IMG/VR virus record: IMGVR_UViG_3300031951_000259
Span: 1-49,047 of that record
Strand: one strand, 5' to 3'
DNA from: a virus
Length of the DNA stretch: 49,047 bases
The notes below the pieces were generated by a model that ran no database searches, was not told where the DNA came from, and saw nothing but the letters and a program-made list of their open reading frames with translations. Positions 7,258-14,607 of this stretch are shown piece by piece. The translations under genes were made by a program, and so were the position numbers. Each line of letters opens with the position of its first letter. The first letter of the stretch is position 1.

Positions 7258-7689
7258 ATGGTAAGTTCATTTGCATTGGATCTATTTAAAGATCCATTTT
7301 TTATTGGTTTCAACAGAGAGTTGGACCGTTTTTCAAATATCCATCGTGAGGCAACTCGTCAATCTTATCCACCATATGATGTGGTAAAACTTGATGATGA
7401 TACTTATAAGCTTTCTTTGGCTATTGCTGGATTCAGCAAAGATGAAGTAGAGGTTTCTGTGGATAATGGAAGTCTAATTATCAAGGGTGAGAAAACCGAA
7501 GAGTCCTCAAATGAGGTACTTCATAAGGGTATAGCAACCAGAAAATTCACACGTACCTTTGCTCTTGGAGAGTATATGGAAGTGGATCGTGCTGAAATGG
7601 CAGACGGTATTCTTAACATCTTTGTGGAAAGAAACATACCCGAAGAAAAGAAACCGAAAAAAATTAATATAAAACTTGCAAAGAGTTAA
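7258..7689 (+). CDS. Hsp20/alpha-crystallin small heat-shock protein
   Basis: 143 residues from ATG 7258; AAAAGGAG lies 6-7 nt before it, better than the in-frame ATG 7231. N-terminal arm (about 1-40), then the alpha-crystallin domain (about 40-135): PPYDVVKLDDDTYKLSLAIAGF, the GSLIIKGEK strand and GILNIFVER, with the basic tail KKPKKINIKLAKS. Small Hsps are ATP-independent holdases. Phages, notably cyanophages, carry related genes, where they are thought to stabilise virion or host proteins during infection. Confidence 0.92.
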   Translation: MVSSFALDLFKDPFFIGFNRELDRFSNIHREATRQSYPPYDVVKLDDDTYKLSLAIAGFSKDEVEVSVDNGSLIIKGEKTEESSNEVLHKGIATRKFTRTFALGEYMEVDRAEMADGILNIFVERNIPEEKKPKKINIKLAKS

Positions 7690-7698
7690 TGTATAGTA

Positions 7699-7704
7699 TA
7701 TAAT
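7699..7704 (+). promoter_or_regulatory. -10 box TATAAT before the P4H-like gene
   Basis: TATAAT in an AT-rich run after the hsp20 stop. The leader to ATG 7759 is about 48 nt and contains the TGAGCA/TGCTC hairpin. Confidence 0.55.
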
Positions 7705-7719
7705 AGTAATATAGAGACC

Positions 7720-7741
7720 TGAGCAAGTCTTAAAACTGCTC
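7720..7741 (+). repeat. TGAGCA hairpin element, plus-strand copy
   Basis: TGAGCA, 11-nt loop ending AAAAC, then TGCTC, in the leader of the oxygenase gene and 5 nt before AAGGGG. It matches six leftward copies between 24.3 and 32.6 kb in stem and loop ending, but has no T-run. Confidence 0.6.
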
Positions 7742-7758
7742 TATAAAAAGGGGAAAAA

Positions 7759-8421
7759 ATGCATTTAACGCCAAGACCATTGCATCCAGATCAAGTACAT
7801 GCTGGAGTAATAGCAGAATATAGAGATGTTTGGGATAAAGATAAAATTGATAATATTATTAATATTGTTGAGCAATTACATATGGATCCCAACTCTAACA
7901 TAAAGTTTAATAGAGCAACCGTTTTGAACTCGGCTGATGTTAAACAAGGAAATACTAGGGAGTCTTCCGAAAGAACAAATTCTCAAATATTTATTACAGA
8001 GAGTGCATTTAATGGTAATGAAGATATGAGAAAACTTAATAATGATTTTTTTGATTTAGTTGATTCTGCAGTAAAGTCATATGTTGGTATTTTTAATATT
8101 ATGGACAGAATATATTATAATGAGGGATTTAATTTATTAAGATACCAGGGCGGAGAATATTTTGACGCCCATTATGATGGTGGAACTGGAACTGGAAGAT
8201 GCATATCTCCAATTTTATATTTAAACGATGATTATGATGGAGGAGAAATAGATTTTATTAATTTTGGTCTTAAAATAAAGCCAAAAGCTGGCACACTATA
8301 TCTTTTTCCATCTAACTATGCTTACTCTCATATAGCACATCCAGTAAAATCTGGAACTAAATATGCAATAGTAACTTGGCTTCATGACAGAATGATACAG
8401 CAGCCTAATGCCAACCTATGA
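7759..8421 (+). CDS. Prolyl-4-hydroxylase-like 2OG-Fe(II) oxygenase
   Basis: 220 residues. The P4H-type core covers about 115-210: LLRYQGGEYFDAHYDGG gives iron ligands His138 and Asp140; SPILYLNDDYDGGEIDF is the jelly-roll strand; YSHIAHPVKSGTKYAIVTW gives the distal His194 (or His191) and a Lys201 position for the 2OG carboxylate. GRCISP...YLN and GGE are typical of P4H relatives. Substrates may be protein prolines/lysines or small molecules. Collagen-like fibre genes lie in this window. Ribosome binding site AAAAGGGG. Confidence 0.85.
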   Translation: MHLTPRPLHPDQVHAGVIAEYRDVWDKDKIDNIINIVEQLHMDPNSNIKFNRATVLNSADVKQGNTRESSERTNSQIFITESAFNGNEDMRKLNNDFFDLVDSAVKSYVGIFNIMDRIYYNEGFNLLRYQGGEYFDAHYDGGTGTGRCISPILYLNDDYDGGEIDFINFGLKIKPKAGTLYLFPSNYAYSHIAHPVKSGTKYAIVTWLHDRMIQQPNANL

Positions 8422-8581
8422 CTATAAATGTAAATCTTGTTATTCTGTATTAGAATTTCAAAGAGGAATGGGAGAAGATCGTGAACCAGTATGTTGTAAT
8501 AGCATAATGGAGAGGGTATGGACTCCAACTCCAGCAATATTTAACTCTAACGGATTTTATAAAACTGATAATAGAAAGTAG
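8408..8581 (+). CDS. FmdB-type zinc-ribbon protein
   Basis: 57 residues (MPTYDYKCKSC...), overlapping the oxygenase stop by 14 nt. It has Cys-x-x-Cys at residues 8-11 (CKSC), a CC pair at 29-30, and the ERVWTPTPAIFNSNGFYKTD tail seen in phage members of the FmdB/CxxC_CxxC_SSSS family. Zinc-binding small protein; function unknown, often called a regulator. Confidence 0.82.
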   Translation: MPTYDYKCKSCYSVLEFQRGMGEDREPVCCNSIMERVWTPTPAIFNSNGFYKTDNRK

Positions 8582-8582
8582 A

Positions 8583-8590
8583 TGTATAAT
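8583..8590 (+). promoter_or_regulatory. Leaderless promoter TG-TATAAT
   Basis: TATAAT at 8585-8590, 6 nt before ATG 8597. It favours that start over ATG 8582, which would lie upstream of the promoter. Confidence 0.6.
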
Positions 8591-8596
8591 AAAGGT

Positions 8597-8869
8597 ATGG
8601 CACGTCAAATAATCAAAGAACACCACAGTGTATCTAATACTAAACAAAAAGAGTGGATTCTTAATGCTAATGATCGTTGTGATAGATGTAGTGCACAGGC
8701 ATACGTTTTAGTAAAAGGATCCTCTGGAGATCTTTTATTTTGTGGGCATCACTATGACAAAATAATGAATAATTCAGATGCCTATATTAAAATGATGTCT
8801 TTTATGTTAGAAATAACTGATGAGCGAGAACGTTTAGTAGAAAATAAATTAGTTGGAAGTCATAACTAA
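8597..8869 (+). CDS. DUF7455-like zinc protein
   Basis: 90 residues (MARQIIKEHHSV...). CDRCSAQAYVLV near residue 29 and LLFCGHHYDK near 52 form the Cys-x-x-Cys...Cys-x-His zinc site of DUF7455, a small family common in actinobacteria and their phages. A helical tail follows. Function unknown; possibly a DNA- or RNA-polymerase-binding protein by analogy with other small zinc proteins, which is speculation. Overlaps the next ATG (TAATG). Confidence 0.75.
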   Translation: MARQIIKEHHSVSNTKQKEWILNANDRCDRCSAQAYVLVKGSSGDLLFCGHHYDKIMNNSDAYIKMMSFMLEITDERERLVENKLVGSHN

Positions 8870-9276
8870 TGTATCAGTATTATGTTAAAGATGTTAAGTC
8901 AATAGTTGATGGAGATACAATTGATGTTGTAATTGATTTAGGGTTTGATGTTTTATTTGCATCTCGTGTAAGACTTGCTGGCATTGATACGCCAGAGTCT
9001 CGCACAAAAGATCTCAAAGAAAAGGCTCTTGGCTTAGAATCCAAAGAGTACTTAAAAAAAATATTAAAGAATGCAAAGTCTATTGTAATAAAAACAGAAA
9101 AGATTAATTCTTCCGAAAAGTATGGTCGTATTCTTGGTTGGCTATATGTTGATGGAGATATTGTTTCAGTTAATGATCACATGATAAATGATGGTTATGC
9201 ATGGAGTTATCTTGGAGATACTAAGGTAAAAGATTTTACAATACTAGAAGCTAAGAGAAAAAGGATAAATAAATGA
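8869..9276 (+). CDS. Staphylococcal-nuclease-like (SNase) nuclease
   Basis: 135 residues. SNase OB-fold: VKSIVDGDTIDVVIDLG (Asp14), RLAGIDTPESR (Arg35, Asp40, Glu43) and YGRILGWLYVDG (Arg87). These match the calcium ligands and the Arg35/Glu43/Arg87 catalytic set of thermonuclease. No signal peptide, so it acts in the cell, perhaps in host DNA degradation or nucleotide recycling. Overlaps the thioredoxin gene by 4 nt. Confidence 0.88.
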   Translation: MYQYYVKDVKSIVDGDTIDVVIDLGFDVLFASRVRLAGIDTPESRTKDLKEKALGLESKEYLKKILKNAKSIVIKTEKINSSEKYGRILGWLYVDGDIVSVNDHMINDGYAWSYLGDTKVKDFTILEAKRKRINK

Positions 9277-9527
9277 AAACAGTATTTTATTTTACTGCAG
9301 AGTGGTGTCAGCCATGTAAGCAAGTTAAGCCAATTGTAGAAGAAATAGATCGTGATAACCCAGAACCTATTTTTCAAATTATAGATGTGGACGATAATAA
9401 AGAATTGGCAAATTCATTTCAGATTCAGGCTATACCTACTTTTATTTTGTTTATTGATAGGGTAGAAGTAAAAAGATATACTGGTGCTATAGGCAAAGCA
9501 GGTCTTTTGGATTTTGTTAATGGATAG
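9273..9527 (+). CDS. Thioredoxin-like protein
   Basis: 84 residues. Thioredoxin fold with active site WCQPC (Cys12, Cys15), Asp-Val-Asp strand and cis-Pro in AIPTFILF. The redox motif is intact. Phage thioredoxins/glutaredoxins usually reduce phage ribonucleotide reductase; none is seen here. Shorter than bacterial TrxA (about 105). Confidence 0.87.
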   Translation: MKTVFYFTAEWCQPCKQVKPIVEEIDRDNPEPIFQIIDVDDNKELANSFQIQAIPTFILFIDRVEVKRYTGAIGKAGLLDFVNG

Positions 9528-9867
9528 AGCACACGAAAATATAATGGAGCACCTTATATTATCGGGGGCTCTTGAGCCTGCAGGAATAGATTCTGAAACT
9601 GGAGAGTTTTTATATAACTTTACCCCTAAATTAAAAGAGGTATCCCCAATGCTGTACGAAGAGCATGTATCTCATGTTAATGGTGAATTAATGAGGCTAT
9701 GGGAAAATGGATTTTTAAACATTAATATGACAGAAAATAATCCTATAGTTCGCCTTACATCAAAGGCATTTGATGAGGTAGAAATCTCCAAACTATCTAA
9801 AGAAGATAGATGGGGAATAGAAGAAATAAAGAGAATTTTAAGGTCCAAGAACTCTGATATAATGTAG
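9520..9867 (+). CDS. Helical phage protein, unknown
   Basis: 115 residues from ATG 9520, overlapping the thioredoxin stop. Mostly alpha-helical with HVNGELMRLWENGFLNINMTENNPIVRLTSKA, which reads like a winged-helix segment (helix then beta hairpin). Might be a small transcription factor, but similarity is only to the general pattern. Confidence 0.7.
   Translation: MDRAHENIMEHLILSGALEPAGIDSETGEFLYNFTPKLKEVSPMLYEEHVSHVNGELMRLWENGFLNINMTENNPIVRLTSKAFDEVEISKLSKEDRWGIEEIKRILRSKNSDIM
9855..9863 (+). promoter_or_regulatory. Leaderless promoter TGA-TATAAT
   Basis: TATAAT at 9858-9863, inside the last codons of the previous gene, 6 nt before ATG 9870. No Shine-Dalgarno. Confidence 0.7.
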
Positions 9868-9869
9868 AT

Positions 9870-10943
9870 ATGCCATATCATGTAGGTGCAAAAGGGTCTT
9901 ATGGGTGCTCAGGCTACCCTGCCTTAAAAGACGGTACAAACGAAGTAATGGGCTGCCATCAAACTCGTGCTCAGGCAGCAGCGCAAATATATGCTATTAA
10001 TCGTTCTGAAGGAAAAATAGGTAAGGCCATGGTAAAAGAAGGCGATATGGTTATGGCTGGACATGATGATGAAATTCATGTTGGTCGTGTTGTTCATGTA
10101 ATGACTGAAGGAATGCTTGGATTTCCTGGTTCGGAATATTCTATTGTTGCATCTGCAGAAGATCCAGCAATACTAATGCAACTCTTTGAAATGGAAGAGG
10201 GTGGCCTAGAAGAAACAGAGTACTTCATGGGACACAAATCATCAGAGGTTATGGCAATGCCATCTCTTGAATCAAATGTTGGTATGGACAAGTCAATGGA
10301 CAATGTATCTTCTGATATGGAAGATGACGAAGAAGATGATGAAGAAATGGATAAGCAGTATGAAGGCTGTGGGTGTCCAACATGTAAAGAATTAAACGTA
10401 AGTTGTGAAAACTGCCCAGTGTGCCAAGCTGGTGCTATGAAAGGTCAATGCTGTTCAGATATGAATAAAGCAAAAAAACCAAATTATGGAGATATGATTA
10501 AGCCACGTCGTGGTGGTTCTACTCCATCTAATCCAAGATTATATGCAAGAATTGTTCAAGAGGCTAAAGATAAGTTTGATGTATATCCATCTGCGGTTGC
10601 AAATGGTTGGGTAGTTCAAGAGTATAAGCGCCGTGGAGGTACATACAAGATGGAAGATATGGATAAAAGAGAATTTTCTACAGCAGCACGTGAGAGAATG
10701 GCAGAGTCTGGAACAGCAATGCCAGATGGATCTTTTCCAATTGCTAGTCGTTCAGATTTAATGAATGCTATTCGATCAGTTGGTCGTGCAAAAAATTATG
10801 AAGCAGCAAAACAACATATTATTCGTCGTGCTCGTGCATTAAATGCTGTTGATATGTTGCCAGAAGATTGGCGAAATTCTGCAAAGAAAGGAATGACTGA
10901 GTGGGCGGGATCAATATTTGATCTCAATCCATTTATAAAATAA
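9870..10943 (+). CDS. Composite protein of capsid-protease-associated modules (DUF5872/DUF6582-like)
   Basis: 357 residues in three recognisable parts. The N-terminus has a small Cys motif, GAKGSYGCSGYPALKDGTNE...GCHQTRAQA. A central acidic region (DMEDDEEDDEE) is followed by a Cys cluster (CGCPTCKEL...CENCPVCQAG...CCSD). The C-terminal half has PRLYARIVQEAKDKFDVYPS...YKRRGGTYK (DUF5872-like) and SGTAMPDGSFPIASRSDL...RRARALNAVDMLPEDW (DUF6582-like). In actinophages these modules commonly hang on prohead proteases; here I see no protease catalytic domain. Leaderless start. Confidence 0.75.
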   Translation: MPYHVGAKGSYGCSGYPALKDGTNEVMGCHQTRAQAAAQIYAINRSEGKIGKAMVKEGDMVMAGHDDEIHVGRVVHVMTEGMLGFPGSEYSIVASAEDPAILMQLFEMEEGGLEETEYFMGHKSSEVMAMPSLESNVGMDKSMDNVSSDMEDDEEDDEEMDKQYEGCGCPTCKELNVSCENCPVCQAGAMKGQCCSDMNKAKKPNYGDMIKPRRGGSTPSNPRLYARIVQEAKDKFDVYPSAVANGWVVQEYKRRGGTYKMEDMDKREFSTAARERMAESGTAMPDGSFPIASRSDLMNAIRSVGRAKNYEAAKQHIIRRARALNAVDMLPEDWRNSAKKGMTEWAGSIFDLNPFIK

Positions 10944-11140
10944 TGGAATCTAATAAAAAAAGTTTAATAAAAACATTTAGTTGGGAGTCATTTCATCTTA
11001 TTGGTGTAACTGGAGTAATTTATTTATTTACTGGTGAATGGGAATATGCTAGTTTGGGCGCATTACTATATATTGGTTGGGAAGCGATTGGATACTATAT
11101 TCATGAAAGATTATGGTCTAAATTTGGTAGGAATCTATAA
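10943..11140 (+). CDS. DUF2061-family membrane protein
   Basis: 65 residues. KTFSWESFHLIGVTGVIYLFTGEW, one hydrophobic segment, and WEAIGYYIHERLWSKFG, the conserved DUF2061 ending (yyxHERxW). Two TM segments predicted. Overlaps the preceding stop (TAATGG). Function unknown in any organism. Confidence 0.82.
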   Translation: MESNKKSLIKTFSWESFHLIGVTGVIYLFTGEWEYASLGALLYIGWEAIGYYIHERLWSKFGRNL

Positions 11141-11142
11141 TT

Positions 11143-11286
11143 ATGTCATCAGGATCATATAAGCCACATCGTGGTTTTAATGCAGTTCAAATAAAAGATG
11201 GAATGATTGTTCGTCTTCGTAAAGATGGAACAATAAAAGCAGTATTAGGAAAATACGGAGAGTATAAAAAAGATGACAAGAAGTAA
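11143..11286 (+). CDS. Small basic protein (47 aa)
   Basis: ATG 11143 to TAA 11286, overlapping the next gene by 14 nt. MSSGSYKPHRGFNAVQIKDGMIVRLRKDGT... is basic with a beta-hairpin-like pattern (VRLRKDGTIKAVLG). Unknown; its place in a tightly packed run supports it. Confidence 0.7.
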   Translation: MSSGSYKPHRGFNAVQIKDGMIVRLRKDGTIKAVLGKYGEYKKDDKK

Positions 11287-11671
11287 TATAGTAAATCCAT
11301 CAGATTTTCATAAGTCAGAAACTTATTCTCCAACTTCTGGAATGAAAGCTGCTGCACGTCGTGCATTACGCTGGAAAGAAGAGGGTAAGGCTAATGGTGC
11401 TGGAACCCCAGTTGGATGGGGTAGAGCCACAGATATAGTTGCTGGACGTGGGCTATCTCTTGATACTGTTAAAAGAATGTATTCCTTCTTTTCTCGTCAC
11501 GAAGTTGACAAAAAGGGAAAAGACTTCTATAATACTAGTAACCCATCTAATGGAAGAATTATGTGGGATGCATGGGGTGGAGACGCTGGATTTTCTTGGT
11601 CACGGTCAATAGTAGAGCGTGAAAAAAAGAAAGCAAAAAAAATTTGGGAAGGCAGTGCTTTTAAAATATAA
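11273..11671 (+). CDS. Small protein of the type fused to phage prohead proteases
   Basis: 132 residues. PTSGMKAAARRALRWKEEGKANGAGTPVGWGRATDIVAGRGLSLDTVKRMYSFFSRHEVDKKGK and GRIMWDAWGGDAGFSWSR are strongly conserved motifs of a domain that I know as an appendage of phage S78-like/prohead protease proteins. Here it stands alone. It probably works in capsid assembly or maturation; inference from the family. Confidence 0.75.
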   Translation: MTRSNIVNPSDFHKSETYSPTSGMKAAARRALRWKEEGKANGAGTPVGWGRATDIVAGRGLSLDTVKRMYSFFSRHEVDKKGKDFYNTSNPSNGRIMWDAWGGDAGFSWSRSIVEREKKKAKKIWEGSAFKI

Positions 11672-11683
11672 AAGGGGGTAGTT

Positions 11684-11944
11684 ATGTCCGATCTTACACC
11701 ACAAGATTATTCTGAATTAATTAGATATTATAAAAATAAAGTTGCGGATTTAGAGCTGCAATATCTTGTTCTTCAAATAAATAATAAAAAAGATTTTGCA
11801 TCTAAAATTCAAGAACATGAAAAAAATCTAAATGATAAATTTCAAAAAGAATTGGGATTAGCACACACAAGAATAGAGTCTTTAGAAAAAACTATTATTA
11901 AATTAAATAAAATAGAATCTTCAAAAAATAAAAAGAAAAAATAA
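11684..11944 (+). CDS. Coiled-coil protein (86 aa)
   Basis: AAAGGGGG ribosome binding site before ATG 11684. Charged helix with heptads (YYKNKVADLELQYLVLQINN..., LAHTRIESLEKTIIKL) and a Lys-rich tail. Probably an oligomerising or scaffolding-type protein; family unknown. The stop is followed 1 nt later by the next ATG. Confidence 0.7.
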   Translation: MSDLTPQDYSELIRYYKNKVADLELQYLVLQINNKKDFASKIQEHEKNLNDKFQKELGLAHTRIESLEKTIIKLNKIESSKNKKKK

Positions 11945-12340
11945 ATGATTGAAATATTATTTTTTATATTTTTTTTGGTTTTTTTTATATATAAAAATAG
12001 TAAAAGTAAACCAAAAAATAATACTATTCATAGACAAAGCTATACGCACTCTATGATAAAAAATTTTTTAAATAATAAAAACAATAAGAAAAAAGCATCT
12101 CAATCTAAAAAAAGAAAAGAAAGCTTGGAGATAAAAATTTTAACACTTGACGATAAAGCATATTGGATATTAGATAATGTTTTTTATAGTTGTAAAATAA
12201 TTAACGGCAGTCCAGATTTTTCTAGTGGCGAGCCAGTAGACATATTTAATATGCCTAAAAAAGAACTTGACAAAATGCTCATTATATTGGATAATATAAC
12301 TAGGGGGTCAAAACATGATAGTAGTGGTTCAAGGGACTAA
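11945..12340 (+). CDS. Membrane-anchored protein, unknown
   Basis: 131 residues: an N-terminal TM helix (IEILFFIFFLVFFIY), a Lys/Asn-rich linker and a small globular domain from about residue 70 (LEIKILTLDDKAYWILDNVFYSCKII). Extremely AT-rich. It overlaps the next gene by 26 nt. No family recognised. Confidence 0.7.
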   Translation: MIEILFFIFFLVFFIYKNSKSKPKNNTIHRQSYTHSMIKNFLNNKNNKKKASQSKKRKESLEIKILTLDDKAYWILDNVFYSCKIINGSPDFSSGEPVDIFNMPKKELDKMLIILDNITRGSKHDSSGSRD

Positions 12341-12665
12341 AGAGTTTAACGACTACAATATTTTTTTGCGTGGTATGGGTGTAGCAATGTCTGGAATGAA
12401 AGACAGTGACAAAGAGTTTATTATTTATACGCTTGGACCTATAAAAATAAATTCAATGGTTATAGAGTTTTGCAACCTCTCTGAAAGAGGAATGAAGTCT
12501 CGTGGAATGAAGATTAAAAACTATAAAGTTTCGCCTGATTGGGTTTTAGAAAATATGGAATATGTAAACTATTTTGCATTTTTTAGTGGTCCAAAACAAC
12601 AAATCTCTAAAATAGTAGCAGAAGCTGAATTAAAAAATATTGAAGTTGGAATTTTTAGATATTAG
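12315..12665 (+). CDS. Small Rossmann-like protein, possibly SLOG-type
   Basis: 116 residues. Begins with a beta strand and GT (MIVVVQGTKEFNDYNIF), then alternating strands and helices: EFIIYTLGP, SMVIEFCNLSERGM, WVLENMEYVNYFAFFSGP. The opening resembles the SLOG/DUF2493 nucleotide-binding fold, but the similarity is weak. AGGGGG ribosome binding site. Confidence 0.65.
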   Translation: MIVVVQGTKEFNDYNIFLRGMGVAMSGMKDSDKEFIIYTLGPIKINSMVIEFCNLSERGMKSRGMKIKNYKVSPDWVLENMEYVNYFAFFSGPKQQISKIVAEAELKNIEVGIFRY

Positions 12666-12672
12666 GAGCAAA

Positions 12673-12882
12673 ATGATAGTAACAAGTTTAGAAAAAATGG
12701 AAAAAATTGTGGCCAAAAATAAAGAGCTATCTTGGGTTGGCTGGGATGTAAGAGATCTTAAACGATCTGAATCAGGTCGTACTGCCATTAATGGTGTTAG
12801 AGTTAATGGAGTCTGGTATTTACAGCGCATTTACTCGGTTACACGTAATGGATGGGATATACCAAACAAGTATAGGGGCTAA
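12673..12882 (+). CDS. Small protein, unknown (69 aa)
   Basis: Start ATG 12673 has TAGGAG at 12663-12668. Sequence has a helical N-terminus (SLEKMEKIVAKN) and a Trp/Arg-rich beta part (LSWVGWDVRDLKRSESGRT, VNGVWYLQRIYSVTRNGWD). No family recognised. Ends 2 nt before the WhiB gene. Confidence 0.7.
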   Translation: MIVTSLEKMEKIVAKNKELSWVGWDVRDLKRSESGRTAINGVRVNGVWYLQRIYSVTRNGWDIPNKYRG

Positions 12883-12884
12883 AC

Positions 12885-13169
12885 ATGAAACAGCATCTAT
12901 GGAAAGATGATGCTCTTTGTTTAGGATCAGATACTAATGTATTTTTTGATACATATGAGGAAATGGTAGAAACTAGAGAGTTTGTAGATTCTTTATGTAG
13001 AACATGTCCTGTTTCCAAAACATGCTTTGCCGTAGGCGTATCTGGTAAAGAATGGGGAGTTTGGGGCGGTATTTACTTAGAAAGTGGAGAAGTGTCTAAA
13101 GAATTCAATAATCATAAGACTAAAAAAGATTGGTCTTATACATGGCAAGCACTAACAATGGAGATATAG
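12885..13169 (+). CDS. WhiB-family iron-sulfur transcription factor
   Basis: 94 residues. Four Cys bind the [4Fe-4S] cluster: Cys12, Cys38, Cys41 and Cys47 (LCRTCPVSKTC), followed by the WhiB turn GVWGG (58-62) and a charged tail in place of the long basic helix of host WhiB proteins. WhiB proteins occur only in actinobacteria and their phages, which is the strongest host marker here. Phage WhiB proteins are known to alter host transcription through sigma region 4. Confidence 0.9.
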   Translation: MKQHLWKDDALCLGSDTNVFFDTYEEMVETREFVDSLCRTCPVSKTCFAVGVSGKEWGVWGGIYLESGEVSKEFNNHKTKKDWSYTWQALTMEI

Positions 13170-13170
13170 A

Positions 13171-13887
13171 ATGTATAAAAAAATAAAATTTCACCCAGAT
13201 GATTCTTTAATGGAGTCAGTAAAACATATTAATTCTTCTGTAAGTTCAATTCCGCAATGGTATAAAGACTCTCCGCAGTTTGTTTCAAATCAAAAAACCC
13301 CATCGCTGATTCCGAATTTTCCAACAGCAACTAATTCAACATATAAGAGATGTTCGCCATTTCTAGATGCACTTTCTTCTGGGTATACTATAACTCTTCC
13401 TGCAGACTTACAAATATTCCGCAGGCCAGACGGTAATCCATTTTTTGCTTGGAGATATGAAAATCTTAACATGGTGTCTCATCATAATGATGAACAGTTT
13501 GAGGGATTTGAAATTCCAGATAGGTTTAATAAAAAAGTTTTTAAATGGGAGTTTAGGTTTCAAGTTGAAACACCCCCTGGATATTCTTGTGTTTTTACAC
13601 ATCCAATGAATAGACTAGACCTACCATTTCAAACACTATCTGGTGTTGTTGATACTGATGGATACCCTCTTGCTGTTTTATTACCATTTGTTATAGAAAA
13701 AGATTTTGAGGGCATTATAGATGCGGGTACTCCTATAGCTCAAATAATTCCATTTAAAAGAGAAAACTGGAATAGTGAATACACAAAGTATAGTTCGGAG
13801 CAAAGTTCTTTAAGGCAACATAAACTATTATCTAAAATTGTTAGGTCGTATAAGTCCCAATGGTGGAAGAAAAAAATATATCAATAA
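13171..13887 (+). CDS. DUF6065-like protein, paralogue 1 of 4
   Basis: 238 residues. Motifs: SIPQWYKDSP (26-35), KRCSPFLDALSSGYTITL (59-76), TPPGYSCVFTHPMNRLDLPF (134-153), LSGVVDTDG (156-164) and AGTPIAQIIPFKRENW (185-200). The same motifs in the same order occur at 19963-20670, 40781-41518 and, more distantly, 39427-40185. The GVVDTD...GTPIAQ pattern resembles the dUTPase/dCTP-deaminase beta fold. Catalytic role unknown; inference only. Confidence 0.8.
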   Translation: MYKKIKFHPDDSLMESVKHINSSVSSIPQWYKDSPQFVSNQKTPSLIPNFPTATNSTYKRCSPFLDALSSGYTITLPADLQIFRRPDGNPFFAWRYENLNMVSHHNDEQFEGFEIPDRFNKKVFKWEFRFQVETPPGYSCVFTHPMNRLDLPFQTLSGVVDTDGYPLAVLLPFVIEKDFEGIIDAGTPIAQIIPFKRENWNSEYTKYSSEQSSLRQHKLLSKIVRSYKSQWWKKKIYQ

Positions 13888-13888
13888 A

Positions 13889-14119
13889 ATGTATACAGAC
13901 AATATGCGTAGGGCCTTTCATTCTATACAGGCGCCCAAAAATTTTGTAGTAAATCTTATTGACAATGATAGCTTTCTTACGATAAAATTAGATGAAAGAT
14001 CATTTGTTAATATGACTCATGATGAAAAATTAGAAGCCGTTAAATATGTTTCTATGTTAAAAAAAGCTTTAGAAATGGAAGGTGCTATAGTGTTAGTAAC
14101 TAGGGAGCCATTAAAGTAA
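13889..14119 (+). CDS. Small protein, unknown (76 aa)
   Basis: ATG 13889 follows the preceding stop by 1 nt. Beta strand and helix pattern: NFVVNLIDNDSFLTIKLDERSFVNM then a helix (HDEKLEAVKYVSMLKKALEMEGA) and strand IVLVTREP. Compact alpha/beta protein; family not recognised. Overlaps the next ATG. Confidence 0.7.
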   Translation: MYTDNMRRAFHSIQAPKNFVVNLIDNDSFLTIKLDERSFVNMTHDEKLEAVKYVSMLKKALEMEGAIVLVTREPLK

Positions 14120-14607
14120 TGCAAACATTTTTGCCACAGTCAGACTACGATACATCTGCAAAAATGCTAGATAGTAAACGACTTAATAAACAGATTCTAG
14201 AAGGCTATCAGATACTAAATGTTTTATCTGGTATGTCTAAAAGTGGTGGGTGGCGTAATCATCCAGCAGTACTGATGTGGAAAGGATATGAGCGTGGTCT
14301 GTGGCATTATATTCAGTCTATGGTTGCTGAAGCAAAACGCCGTGGTATTAAAACAGAAAATAACGAGGCAAACCTAAATAGACTTAAAGATCGGTGCTGG
14401 GAATACTGGGGAGAGCAAGCCCCTTTATATTTTCAAGATTCTAGTAAAATGATTAGAATTGTAACTACTCATCGTGCCAATCTTTTTAAGAAAGATCCTA
14501 TCTACTATGTACACTTTCAATACGCAGTTAATAGTATTAATAATGCCCCATGTTGTCCAAACCGCAAAGAACCATGTAAGTATTATTGGCCAACACACGT
14601 ATCATGA
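14119..14607 (+). CDS. Pyr_excise-family DNA glycosylase-like protein (MSMEG_6728 type)
   Basis: 162 residues. MQTFLPQSDYDTSAKMLDSKRLNKQILEGYQIL is the conserved N-terminus of the Pyr_excise/T4 DenV-related family as found in actinobacteria; GGWRNHPAVLMWKGYERGLWHYIQ is its second signature. DenV removes pyrimidine dimers using its N-terminal amine. Whether this branch acts the same way is not proven. A Cys-rich tail (CCPNRKEPCKYYW) is added. Overlaps the next gene (ATGA). Confidence 0.82.
   Translation: MQTFLPQSDYDTSAKMLDSKRLNKQILEGYQILNVLSGMSKSGGWRNHPAVLMWKGYERGLWHYIQSMVAEAKRRGIKTENNEANLNRLKDRCWEYWGEQAPLYFQDSSKMIRIVTTHRANLFKKDPIYYVHFQYAVNSINNAPCCPNRKEPCKYYWPTHVS

Noticed and set aside
10094-10303. 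Leftward frame inside the DUF5872/6582-like gene
   Set aside because: Ser-rich complement of acidic codons; no start signals.
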